In this document: positions 7,656 through 15,327 of the stretch, one piece after another
Numbering within the stretch: the stretch's first letter is position 1
How the letters are laid out: each line of letters begins with the position of its first letter
NCBI GenBank assembly: GCA_017398555.1
Contig: JAFQFV010000031.1
Coordinates: 1-64,000, forward strand
Reading direction: 5' to 3'
Source of the DNA: Alistipes sp.
GTDB taxonomy: Bacteria > Bacteroidota > Bacteroidia > Bacteroidales > Rikenellaceae
Length of the DNA: 64,000 nt
The notes under the pieces: model-generated
What the model saw: the letters and a program-made list of their open reading frames with translations, nothing else
Told to the model about the DNA's origin: nothing
Database searches by the model: none
Translations under genes and position numbers: made by a program

Positions 7656-9329
7656 ATGGGTGAAGTGGCAAATAGTCGTGTATATATTGGTAGCGTGGAG
7701 CAGTTGCTGCCGCAGTTGCTGCCTAAATGTCGAGTTATTGTTATTACGGATAGTAACATAGATCGCTGCCATCATGCACTCATCTCGTCATACGAACATA
7801 TTATTATAGGGCTTGGCGAGCAGGCAAAGAATCTCACAACACTCGAAAAGGTCTATACTCAGCTGATGGATATGGGGGCTGACCGCTCGACTTTTCTGCT
7901 TGGTATAGGTGGCGGTATAGTTACTGATATTACAGGTTTTGTCGGCGCTACATATATGCGTGGAGTCGATTTCGGCTTTATCCCTACAACTCTGCTGGCT
8001 ATGGTTGATGCCTCGGTGGGTGGGAAGAATGGAGTGAATATCGGCGGCTTTAAGAATATGGTCGGAACATTCCTCCAGCCTAACTTCGTTATCTGCGATG
8101 CGGCTAAACTTTCGACTCTCTCGGATAGGGAGTTTGCTGCGGGTCTTGCAGAGGTGATTAAGGCGGCAGTTATCGCTGATGCACAACTCTTTGAGTTGCT
8201 GGAGAGTAGTGATTTTGATACTCTGCGCACAGATGGTGAATTGCTCTCGCGAGTTGTTGAGGCGGCGCTGCAGGTTAAAATAGATGTAGTTGCTGCGGAT
8301 GAACGAGAGAGGGGGCTGCGGCGTGTGCTCAACTTGGGTCACACTATCGCACATGCCATAGAGAAGAGTACAAGGGTCTATAACCACGGTGAGGCCGTGG
8401 CTGTCGGACTATGTTGTGTGGCTGAGGTGGCAGAGAGATTAGAAAAACTCTCAAAGGCGGACACTTTGCGCATAAAAGACCTCTGTGTGCGCTATAATCT
8501 GCCAACGGAGCTGCCGGAGCCTATAACAAAGCTGCTGAAGGCTATTCGTAAGGATAAGAAACGCGAGGGAGATAATCTCCACCTTATTTTACCCACCGCA
8601 ATTGGTGCTGTGGAGGATTTATCCTTGAGCTTTGATGAAGTGGAAAATGTATTCAAAAAGAGAGATATGATAAAGGGTCTTATTTTTGATATGGACGGCA
8701 CACTTATTCAGAATATGCCGTACCATATGAAGGCGTTTAATGTTCTTGCTGAACGTCTTGGTTATCAGATGTTACAGCCGGTGACAAATAAGTTTTATGG
8801 TCGTCATAATGACGAGATTTTTAGTGCTATTGCTCCGCAGTGGATTATAGACAAGTATGGATTGCAGTACCTCTCGGATGAGAAGGAGGCTATCTATCGA
8901 GAACTCTATGCGGGTAATGTGCGTCTGACAGATGGTCTTGCAGAACTTATCGCTGATGCAAAGTCTAAGGGGGTGAAGTGTTACATCGGTTCTGCAGGCC
9001 CAAGGGTAAATCTTGAACTTATTTGGAATGGTGCAGAGCTTGATGATAAGATTGACGGATATATCTGTGGTGATGATATTGTGAACTTTAAGCCGCATCC
9101 GGAGGTCTTCCTTAAGAGCTGTGAGGCTATGGGCGTATCTCCGGAGGAGTGTGTTGTCTTCGAGGATGCTATTTCGGGTATTAAGGCCGGTTGGGCGGCC
9201 GGTTGTAAGGTCGTTGCGCTCTCTACTACCGCTACGGTGGAGGCTCTTGCAGCCGATGGCGTAGAACATATTGTTCCAAATTTTGAGGGTATGACAATCG
9301 CTTCGCTGGAGGAGATGTTGTATAAATAG
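7656..9329 (+). CDS. aroB: Bifunctional 3-dehydroquinate synthase / HAD-family phosphatase fusion
   Basis: One uninterrupted frame of 557 residues carries two enzymes. Residues 1-337 are 3-dehydroquinate synthase, the second step of the shikimate pathway: NAD-binding GGGIVTDITGF, the substrate loop DASVGGKNGVN, and metal ligands in LNLGHTIAHAIE and YNHGEAVAVG. Residues 338-557 are a HAD hydrolase of the beta-phosphoglucomutase-like subgroup, with FDMDGTL, a cap domain, IGSAGPR, then HPEVFL and FEDAISGI. The ATG at 8667 at the junction is a possible internal start for free HAD. AroB is normally a single-domain enzyme, so the fusion is unusual. ruvB follows 6 nt downstream. Confidence 0.93.
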   Translation: MGEVANSRVYIGSVEQLLPQLLPKCRVIVITDSNIDRCHHALISSYEHIIIGLGEQAKNLTTLEKVYTQLMDMGADRSTFLLGIGGGIVTDITGFVGATYMRGVDFGFIPTTLLAMVDASVGGKNGVNIGGFKNMVGTFLQPNFVICDAAKLSTLSDREFAAGLAEVIKAAVIADAQLFELLESSDFDTLRTDGELLSRVVEAALQVKIDVVAADERERGLRRVLNLGHTIAHAIEKSTRVYNHGEAVAVGLCCVAEVAERLEKLSKADTLRIKDLCVRYNLPTELPEPITKLLKAIRKDKKREGDNLHLILPTAIGAVEDLSLSFDEVENVFKKRDMIKGLIFDMDGTLIQNMPYHMKAFNVLAERLGYQMLQPVTNKFYGRHNDEIFSAIAPQWIIDKYGLQYLSDEKEAIYRELYAGNVRLTDGLAELIADAKSKGVKCYIGSAGPRVNLELIWNGAELDDKIDGYICGDDIVNFKPHPEVFLKSCEAMGVSPEECVVFEDAISGIKAGWAAGCKVVALSTTATVEALAADGVEHIVPNFEGMTIASLEEMLYK

Positions 9330-9335
9330 TGATTT

Positions 9336-10349
9336 ATGTCTGAAGTAAGAAATATAAGACGCTCGGAGTCGGATAGCGAGTTTGAAAATCGTATTCGCCC
9401 GCAGGAACTTGAGTCGTTCGCAGGTCAGGAGAAGACTGTGGATAACCTCAAGGTCTTTATCAAGGCGGCGCTGATGCGTGGCGACTCACTTGACCATGTG
9501 TTACTGCACGGCCCTCCGGGACTTGGTAAGACTACACTTGCCAACATTATCGCCAATGAGATGGGTGCGCAGATGAAGGTTACATCGGGTCCTGTGCTTG
9601 ATAAGCCGGGTGATTTGGCGGGTCTGCTGACAAACCTCTCTGAGGGCGATGTGCTCTTTATTGATGAGATTCATCGTCTCTCGCCGATAGTTGAGGAGTA
9701 CCTCTACTCGGCTATGGAGGATTTTAAGATAGATATTGTGCTTGATAAGGGCCCTTCGGCTCGTTCTATACAGATTGAACTCGCTCCATTTACCCTTATT
9801 GGCGCCACAACACGTAGTGGACTGCTTACCTCGCCTCTGCGTGCACGTTTTGGTATCACTTGCCACCTTGAGTATTACGATGCTCCTGTGCTTAATCGTA
9901 TTGTAAAGCGCTCGGCATCAATCCTTGGCATATCTATCGACGATGACGCCGCAACCGAGCTTGCGCTGCGCTCTCGTGGCACTCCTCGTATTGCTAATGC
10001 ACTACTGCGTCGTGTGCGCGATTTTGCAATGGTTAAGGGCGAGGGTCATATCGATTTGGAGATTACCCGTATGGCACTCGGAGCTCTTAATATCGACTCT
10101 CGAGGTCTGGATGAGATGGATAATAAGATTTTGGCAACCATTATCGCCAAGTTTGGTGGTGGCCCTGTTGGCCTGAACACTATCGCAACGGCAGTGAGTG
10201 AGGAGGCCGGTACCCTTGAGGAGGTCTATGAACCATTCCTTATCAAGGAGGGCTTTTTGAAGCGTACACCTCGCGGTCGAGAGGTTACTGAACTTGCATA
10301 TAAACATCTCGGTTTAACACCGGAGGCAAAAGAGGGGGAGTTGTTTTAA
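9336..10349 (+). CDS. ruvB: Holliday junction branch migration helicase RuvB
   Basis: A protein of 337 residues, typical for the family. It is the AAA+ motor that drives Holliday-junction branch migration with RuvA. Walker A is [12 protein letters not shown] and Walker B is [11 protein letters not shown]. Sensor-1 [18 protein letters not shown] and the C-terminal winged helix ([16 protein letters not shown]) are present. It is expressed with the aroB fusion from the 7627 promoter. No ruvA or ruvC is nearby. Confidence 0.97.
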   Translation: MSEVRNIRRSESDSEFENRIRPQELESFAGQEKTVDNLKVFIKAALMRGDSLDHVLLHGPPGLGKTTLANIIANEMGAQMKVTSGPVLDKPGDLAGLLTNLSEGDVLFIDEIHRLSPIVEEYLYSAMEDFKIDIVLDKGPSARSIQIELAPFTLIGATTRSGLLTSPLRARFGITCHLEYYDAPVLNRIVKRSASILGISIDDDAATELALRSRGTPRIANALLRRVRDFAMVKGEGHIDLEITRMALGALNIDSRGLDEMDNKILATIIAKFGGGPVGLNTIATAVSEEAGTLEEVYEPFLIKEGFLKRTPRGREVTELAYKHLGLTPEAKEGELF

Positions 10350-10401
10350 CTCTCTCTCTTTTTATTTGTACAATGAGTCGAAGTAAAAACTTGTATTAAA
10401 A

Positions 10402-10433
10402 TTTGTATATTTCAAACAAAATTACTATATTTG
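10402..10433 (+). promoter_or_regulatory. Orphan promoter (TTTG-N20-TATATTTG)
   Basis: Both the -33 (10402-10405) and -7 (10426-10433) elements match the Bacteroidetes consensus on the plus strand. No credible coding region follows; transcription would run into the tRNA-derived repeats, antisense to the tRNA. Confidence 0.45.
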
Positions 10434-10515
10434 CTTTTTGAATAGTATCGTGGGTGCAACGAGCTAAATGGATGTAAATGGTTCTCAATAGATTGGATGT
10501 TTTAAGTTTGGAAGT

Positions 10516-10752
10516 GCTTGCTCACAATCAAGCATTAAAACAAAACCACTCAAAGGGAAGCCTTTGAGTGATTCGTTCGTGATTCCGAGCGGATTCGAAT
10601 GTCGCACAAGGTGCGTCATCACCGAGGAAGTCCCGCAGTCAAACGCTGTTTGGTGCGGAAAAAGACGCCCGAGGTAACCTCGGCCACAGGTGAGTAATTG
10701 ATAGGGACAACGAATCGCTTGCAGAGCGAGTTTTGTTTTATTGGTTGATGGA
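10516..10752. repeat. tRNA-Arg 3'-end repeat unit 1
   Basis: 237 bp. The first 84 bp duplicate the end of the tRNA-Arg gene and its terminator: a terminator hairpin (CACTCAAAGG/CCTTTGAGTG), ATTCGTTCG, and the last 20 nt of the tRNA (10580-10599) up to the T-loop TTCGAA. After this crossover point the sequence diverges into a GC-rich module with hairpins (CAAAC-GCT-GTTTG inside CCGCA/TGCGG; CCGAGG-TAA-CCTCGG). The arrangement resembles an attachment-site scar. Open frames on the minus strand here are repeat translations, not genes. Confidence 0.75.
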
Positions 10753-11085
10753 GCTTGCTCACAATCAAGCATTAAAACAAAACCACTCAAAGGGGAGCCT
10801 TTGAGTGATTCGTTCGTGATTCCGAGCGGATTCGAATGTCGCGCAGTGGCTTTCATTACTGCACGTCATCACCGACGAGGTAGCGCAGTCAAGCCTGCTT
10901 GGTACGCGAATATCCGAGGAGGTAATGTCGCCAAAAAGCCACTGCGCGTCATCACCGAGGAAGTCCCGCAGTCAAACGCTGTTTGGTGCGGGAAAAGACG
11001 CCCGAGGTAACCTCGGCCACAGGTGAGTAATTGATTGGGGTAACGAATCGCTTGCAGAGCGAGTTTTGTTTTATTGGTTGATGGA
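10753..11085. repeat. tRNA-Arg 3'-end repeat unit 2
   Basis: 333 bp. It begins with the same 84-bp block (tRNA part at 10817-10836), differing from unit 1 at one loop base. It continues with two related GC-rich modules, of which the second (about 10945-11035) is nearly identical to that of unit 1. The first (about 10865-10945) is a diverged version with a compensated hairpin (CAAGC-CT-GCTTG). Confidence 0.75.
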
Positions 11086-11110
11086 GCTTGCTCACAATCA
11101 AGCATTAAAA

Positions 11111-11140
11111 CAAAACCACTCAAAGGGCAGCCTTTGAGTG
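11111..11140 (-). terminator. Terminator of tRNA-Arg
   Basis: On the minus strand CACTCAAAGG and CCTTTGAGTG form a 10-bp stem with a 4-nt loop followed by GGTTTTGTTTT. The same hairpin is duplicated in repeat units 1 and 2. Confidence 0.75.
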
Positions 11141-11149
11141 ATTCGTTCG

Positions 11150-11221
11150 TGATTCCGAGCGGATTCGAACCGCTATCGTAAGAACCGGAATCTTATATTC
11201 TATCCATTGAACTACGGAACC
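11150..11221 (-). tRNA. tRNA-Arg (anticodon CCG)
   Basis: On the minus strand a full cloverleaf can be drawn. The 7-bp acceptor is GGTTCCG/CGGAATC. A D-arm contains the loop AATGGATA. The 5-bp anticodon stem TAAGA/TCTTA closes the loop TTCCGGT, whose anticodon CCG reads CGG. The T-arm is AGCGG-TTCGAAT-CCGCT. The discriminator is A, and CCA is not encoded. Its 3' end is present twice more downstream in the repeat units. Confidence 0.93.
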
Positions 11222-11251
11222 GCGATGCAAAGATGCAAAAAAAATTGTTAT

Positions 11252-11896
11252 ATGGCAAATCGTAATACAGCAAAAGATGGTTGGGATCGCCTTTCGCAGG
11301 TGGTTGAGGAGTCGGGGCTCACTCTGCACTCTTTTGCCATGGCGATAGGTCTATTGCGCAGTGAGACCCTCTATCAGATACGTCGCGGACAGATTGGTAT
11401 CTCAAATAAGGTTGCGGACTCGATTATTGCCGCCTATCCGCAGTATAACAAGGCGTGGTTGCTGACAGGCTTTGGAAATAAGTATGTCGATCCATCTTCT
11501 GCGAAGGGGCATATACCATTCTATAACTGCAACTTGTCACAAATTGTAAACATAGAGCACTTAGAGCCTGAAAGTTACATCTTTTTGCCTATGGCAAGTT
11601 CGGCAGATTTTGCGATTATCTATCACGGTGAGGATATGATGCCGTCAATCCCGAGCGGTACGGTGCTACTGCTCAGCAAGTGCAATCCAAGATCTGTTGT
11701 ATATGGTAATGAGTATGTGGTTGTAACCGAGCAGTTTGTCACTCTGCGCAGGGTCCGCAGTGAGGACCAAGGCTCTGCCGAGCCTCTGTTTAGGCTTGAG
11801 GCAGATAATCCTGAGCGCTTTGACTCTGTAATGGTTCATATACCCGATGTTTTGGCAGTGTATGCAGTAAAAGCAAGGATAATTCTTAAAAACTAA
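11252..11896 (+). CDS. HTH/S24-family transcriptional regulator
   Basis: A protein of 214 residues starting at ATG 11252; an in-frame ATG at 11207 would start inside the tRNA gene and is rejected. The N-terminal part (about 1-70) is a helix-turn-helix: LTLHSFAMAIGL, then LYQIRRGQIGISNKVADSII. The C-terminal part resembles the S24/LexA peptidase-like domain of phage-type repressors (YHGEDMMPSIPSGTVLLL, then YGNEYVVVT), though a full Ser-Lys catalytic pair is not obvious. It is likely a chromosomal regulator of unknown target. It precedes the histidine-kinase gene by 4 nt. Confidence 0.85.
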   Translation: MANRNTAKDGWDRLSQVVEESGLTLHSFAMAIGLLRSETLYQIRRGQIGISNKVADSIIAAYPQYNKAWLLTGFGNKYVDPSSAKGHIPFYNCNLSQIVNIEHLEPESYIFLPMASSADFAIIYHGEDMMPSIPSGTVLLLSKCNPRSVVYGNEYVVVTEQFVTLRRVRSEDQGSAEPLFRLEADNPERFDSVMVHIPDVLAVYAVKARIILKN

Positions 11897-11900
11897 ACCG

Positions 11901-12935
11901 ATGATAATTAAGACAAAAGAGAGTGCGTCGTGGTTAATCGGCGCCGTGGCAGGAATTTGTACAGCTGTGGCAATGTCTGTAGCTGGTGCTATTTGGTGGC
12001 TTGTGCTGACAGCTTCACTGTTGGTCTTTGTGGCTATATCACTCTTCGCATTGTGGATGATTGTGAAGTATGTAGCCTACAAGTTGCGTCCAATCTACTC
12101 TATGGTTCTCTCGCGTGAGGTACATACAGGCGATGTGGCTGCTGAGCTGAAGGATAAGAAGGTGGATGATATATCTACCGAGTTGGACTCTTGGGCAGAG
12201 GGTAATGACCGAGAGATCTCTCGTCTGAAGGAGGCTGAGAAGTTCCGCAAGCAGTATTTGGGCAATGTTGCTCATGAGCTTAAGACCCCTATTTTCAATA
12301 TTCAGGGCTATATCAGCACTCTGCTTGATGGCGGCCTGGAGGATGAGGTTATTAACCGCAAGTACCTTGAGCGCGCAGAGAAGAGTGTCGAGCGTATGAT
12401 AAATATTTTAGGCGATTTGGATACAATCTCTCGTCTGGATAGCGATATGAACCAGATGCGTCCGGAGAGCTTCGATATGGTTGCCCTCTGTAAGGAGATT
12501 GCCGAGCAGGCAGAGATGGAGGCTGCAAAGCGTAACATCACTATTCAGGTGAAGGGTGCAGATAATCTGCCATCACGTTGCTGGGTATCGGCTGATAAGT
12601 TCTATATCGGTCAGGTGCTTGAAAATCTGATTGTAAACTCTATCCGCTATGGTAAGGAGGGCGGTTTGACCAAGATTACTTGCCGAGATATGCTCGATAA
12701 GATACTTGTTGAGGTTGAGGATGACGGTATCGGTATTGCAAAGAGCGACCTGCCACGCGTATTCGAGCGCTTCTATCGTACAGATAAGGGTCGCAGTCGT
12801 GAGCAGGGCGGAACAGGTCTTGGCCTTGCTATCGTTAAGCATATTATCGAGAATCATGGCGAGAAGGTATCTGTACGCAGTGAACTTGGCGCCGGTAGTA
12901 CATTTACATTCACACTTAAAAAGGTTGATTTGTAA
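11901..12935 (+). CDS. Sensor histidine kinase (PhoR-like)
   Basis: A protein of 344 residues with two hydrophobic segments near the N-terminus (about 10-52) and almost no periplasmic loop. A dimerisation/phosphoacceptor domain follows, with H-box NVAHELKTPIFNIQGY. The ATP-binding domain has N-box VLENLIVNSIRYG, G1 DDGIGIA, F-box RVFERFYRTD and G2 GGTGLGLAIV. It phosphorylates a response regulator, but none is encoded nearby. The lack of a sensor loop suggests it senses membrane state or partner proteins. Confidence 0.9.
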   Translation: MIIKTKESASWLIGAVAGICTAVAMSVAGAIWWLVLTASLLVFVAISLFALWMIVKYVAYKLRPIYSMVLSREVHTGDVAAELKDKKVDDISTELDSWAEGNDREISRLKEAEKFRKQYLGNVAHELKTPIFNIQGYISTLLDGGLEDEVINRKYLERAEKSVERMINILGDLDTISRLDSDMNQMRPESFDMVALCKEIAEQAEMEAAKRNITIQVKGADNLPSRCWVSADKFYIGQVLENLIVNSIRYGKEGGLTKITCRDMLDKILVEVEDDGIGIAKSDLPRVFERFYRTDKGRSREQGGTGLGLAIVKHIIENHGEKVSVRSELGAGSTFTFTLKKVDL

Positions 12936-12937
12936 TT

Positions 12938-13789
12938 ATGACTTCTATGTTGTCAATAGTATGGGATTTTAATCCTGTATTGGTCTCCATAGGTGGTTTT
13001 GAGATTCGCTACTACAGCCTTATGTGGGCTGCGGCACTCTTTGTCGGTGGTTGGATTTTCAGCTACTTCTGCAAGAAGGAGGGTCGCCCACAGGAGCTTG
13101 CAGACTCGGCATTTCTCTACATCGCTCTCGGTACGATGATTGGTGCCCGCGTGGGCCACTGCCTCTTCTATGAGCCGGAGTACTACCTGCTCAAGCCGTG
13201 GGCAATTATTACAGAGATTCGTAACGGCGGTCTTGCCAGCCATGGAGCGACTATCGGTATTATCACCGCTATATGGCTCTGCTCTCGCAAGAATAAGGTG
13301 CCTGTAATGTGGATGACTGACCGTTTGGGTATTATAGCTCCGATAAGTGGTGCGCTTATCCGTCTGGGAAACCTCTTTAACTCGGAGATTATCGGTCACC
13401 AGACAGATGTGCCGTGGGGCTTTAAGTTTATGCGCCTGCATAGAGGATTGCCTGTAGATCAGGTGCCGGCGTGTCATCCGACACAGCTCTATGAGGCTAT
13501 ATGCTATGTGCTGACATTCCTATTGCTGTGGTGGATGTACCATAAGACCGAGGCTCCGCGTCGCCGTGGACTTATGTTCGGCGTGGCACTTATCGGTATC
13601 TTCCTCACCCGCTTCTTTATCGAGTTTGTCAAGGTAAATCAGGTGGCTTTTGAGGAGGGTATGAGCCTCAATATGGGTCAGTGGTTGAGTATTCCGTTTA
13701 TTGTTGTGGGTGCAGTATCTGTATGGTATGCGCTGTCACACCCACCGGTAGCAGATGATAATAAGAGAGTAAAAACTATTAAAAAATAG
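12938..13789 (+). CDS. lgt: Prolipoprotein diacylglyceryl transferase
   Basis: A protein of 283 residues and a multi-pass inner-membrane enzyme. It transfers diacylglycerol from phosphatidylglycerol to the lipobox cysteine of prolipoproteins. The family signature region GGLASHGATIGIITA and the GALIRLGNLFNSEIIG segment are present, with H and R residues at the expected places and about seven membrane segments. It starts 3 nt after the kinase gene. It would modify the many lipoproteins seen in this window. Confidence 0.95.
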   Translation: MTSMLSIVWDFNPVLVSIGGFEIRYYSLMWAAALFVGGWIFSYFCKKEGRPQELADSAFLYIALGTMIGARVGHCLFYEPEYYLLKPWAIITEIRNGGLASHGATIGIITAIWLCSRKNKVPVMWMTDRLGIIAPISGALIRLGNLFNSEIIGHQTDVPWGFKFMRLHRGLPVDQVPACHPTQLYEAICYVLTFLLLWWMYHKTEAPRRRGLMFGVALIGIFLTRFFIEFVKVNQVAFEEGMSLNMGQWLSIPFIVVGAVSVWYALSHPPVADDNKRVKTIKK

Positions 13790-13793
13790 AGTT

Positions 13794-14612
13794 ATGGTTG
13801 CAGAAGTTAATAAATTGATAAGCAACACCCTCGTTCAGGGTCGTGACATCTTTTTGCCGAGTGTTGGTACGCTCGTAGTTCGCAAAAATGCGGCATCCCG
13901 CGCAAGTAGTACTAAGATGGCTCCCCCTTGCCGTACCGTAACATTTACAGGTGAGCAGCGTGGTGAGTCTGTCATCGCACTTATCGGCTCTAAGGCGGGT
14001 GTGGATAACGCTCGCGCAGAGGAGATCTACCAGCAGTGGCTTGAGCAGACAAGAAAGGATGATGTTGTGACAATCGAGGGCGTTGGCGTTATTGCTGAGC
14101 GTAAATTTACTGAGGATAAGGCACTTACAGCGCTTCTAAACCCTGCTATGAAGTCGGTTGTACTCAAACCTCGCAGAAATTGGAAACCATATCTGATTGT
14201 CGCTCTGCTGCTCCTTATTGTGGCAGTTGTGCTGGCTCTGCTCTTCTGTTGCAAAGATGAACCCGCAGTTGAGGTTGTTGAGCAGCCTGCTGTTGAGCAG
14301 GTAGTAGAGCCACAACCGGAGCCGGAACCTGTAGCTGTGAAGGACCCTGATGTCGAGGATATGACTCCGGGTGCAAGCTATGCTGTATGGGGCGTATTTG
14401 CCGAGAAGAGTAATGCGCTGAAGTATAAGAATCTGCTTGCTCGCAAGTATGGTCATAAGATTACTCCGGTAATCTACAACTATAAGGATAATACAATGTA
14501 TCTGCTCGCTATTGCCGAGAAGAGTACCCGCTACCAGTGCCTGGATACTATCTATCGTATGCAGGAGTTGGATGGATTGTTCGACGGAATGTGGGTTTAT
14601 ACCTATAAATAA
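13794..14612 (+). CDS. HU-like N-terminal domain, membrane segment and SPOR-like C-terminal domain protein
   Basis: A protein of 272 residues. Residues 1-110 resemble the HU/IHF-like (CCDC81-type) domain found in Bacteroidetes membrane proteins (GRDIFLPSVGTLVVRKN, VVTIEGVGVIAERKF). A membrane helix (about 128-150) is followed by a Pro/Glu/Val-rich periplasmic linker. A C-terminal SPOR-like domain (ASYAVWGVFAEKSNALKYKN) ends the protein. SPOR domains bind denuded peptidoglycan at division sites, so the protein may link cytoplasmic DNA or partners to the septum. That link is inference. The gene ends in TAATG, overlapping gtrA by 1 nt. Confidence 0.8.
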   Translation: MVAEVNKLISNTLVQGRDIFLPSVGTLVVRKNAASRASSTKMAPPCRTVTFTGEQRGESVIALIGSKAGVDNARAEEIYQQWLEQTRKDDVVTIEGVGVIAERKFTEDKALTALLNPAMKSVVLKPRRNWKPYLIVALLLLIVAVVLALLFCCKDEPAVEVVEQPAVEQVVEPQPEPEPVAVKDPDVEDMTPGASYAVWGVFAEKSNALKYKNLLARKYGHKITPVIYNYKDNTMYLLAIAEKSTRYQCLDTIYRMQELDGLFDGMWVYTYK

Positions 14613-15085
14613 TGACTCTTCAATCGCTGATAACTAAGGTTATAGACCTGTTCTACATCCCCGTAGTAGAGAGATTTGTTCCACGACAAATCTTCCGCTA
14701 CGGGGCTTGTGGTGCGATAAATATGACCTTGGATGCGATTTGGTACTTTTTGATATACCACTTTGTCGTTGCCAAACAGTTTGTCGATTTGGGCTTTGTG
14801 GTTATCTCGCCTCATATCCTTTCGCTTGTTATCGTCTTTCCGATAACATTCTTTACAGGCTTTTGGCTCAATCGCTACGTGGCGTTCCGCGCAACGCATA
14901 TATCTGGTTATAAGCAACTTGCCCGCTACCTACTGACAGTCCTCGGCGCTATTGCTATCAACTATATCTCCATGAAACTCCTTGTCGAACACGCCCACAT
15001 CTGGGCAACGCCGTCAAAACTTCTGACGACGGTTATTTCGACGGTGTATAGTTATCTTGTTGGTAGATATTACACTTTCCGATAA
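14612..15085 (+). CDS. GtrA-family membrane protein
   Basis: A protein of 157 residues with four membrane segments. The GtrA pattern is visible: QIFRYGACGAINMTLDAIWYF near the N-terminus and FPITFFTGFWLNRYVAF in the middle. GtrA proteins are thought to flip undecaprenyl-linked sugars or help cell-surface polysaccharide synthesis. Last gene of the 11252-15085 operon; the palindromic element begins right at its stop codon. Confidence 0.88.
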   Translation: MTLQSLITKVIDLFYIPVVERFVPRQIFRYGACGAINMTLDAIWYFLIYHFVVAKQFVDLGFVVISPHILSLVIVFPITFFTGFWLNRYVAFRATHISGYKQLARYLLTVLGAIAINYISMKLLVEHAHIWATPSKLLTTVISTVYSYLVGRYYTFR

Positions 15086-15213
15086 TTTTGTTGTGATAGT
15101 GGCGCATTTGCGGCACATCCCTTAAAAATCAGTGGCAGCTGTACGTTTTAGTACTATCTGCCACTGATTTTTTTACACGATATACCACAACTACACCACT
15201 CTGACAACAAAAT
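15085..15213 (-). repeat. Long imperfect palindrome, copy 1 (candidate structured RNA element)
   Basis: Arms of about 54 nt flank an apical loop CTGTACGTTTTAGTACTAT. The inner stem AAAATCAGTGGCAG pairs exactly with CTGCCACTGATTTT and the outermost 10 bp (ATTTTGTTGT) are perfect. The second copy (37942-38067) has the same loop, the same mismatch positions and different but still complementary stems. Differences between the arms become G-U pairs only if the minus strand is transcribed. A TACCTTTA motif lies just before the element on the minus strand. No coding potential. It could also terminate gtrA. Confidence 0.7.
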
Positions 15214-15313
15214 AGAGCATAAAGGTATCGGCGTGCAGAAGAAAATTTGACTATTTTTATTTCATTGTACTTGCAATGTCCCATTGAGTGTTGTTTGTTT
15301 GCAAAACTTTTTC

Positions 15314-15321
15314 TAAATTTG
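15314..15321 (+). promoter_or_regulatory. -7 promoter element of the structured RNA (TAAATTTG)
   Basis: Consensus TAnnTTTG on the plus strand, with TTG at 15291-15293 about 20 nt upstream. Transcription would start near 15325-15328, shortly before the first stem. Confidence 0.55.
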
Positions 15322-15327
15322 TGCTCG

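Noticed and set aside
10485..11123. Minus-strand open frames of 84 and 123 residues over the tRNA repeats
   Set aside because: They are translations of the tRNA 3' end, its terminator and the GC-rich modules; the same peptide appears wherever the repeat occurs and no start context or promoter supports them.
11207..11251. Extended start of the S24 regulator inside the tRNA gene
   Set aside because: The added residues are the translation of tRNA-Arg on the opposite strand; ATG 11252 gives a normal N-terminus.
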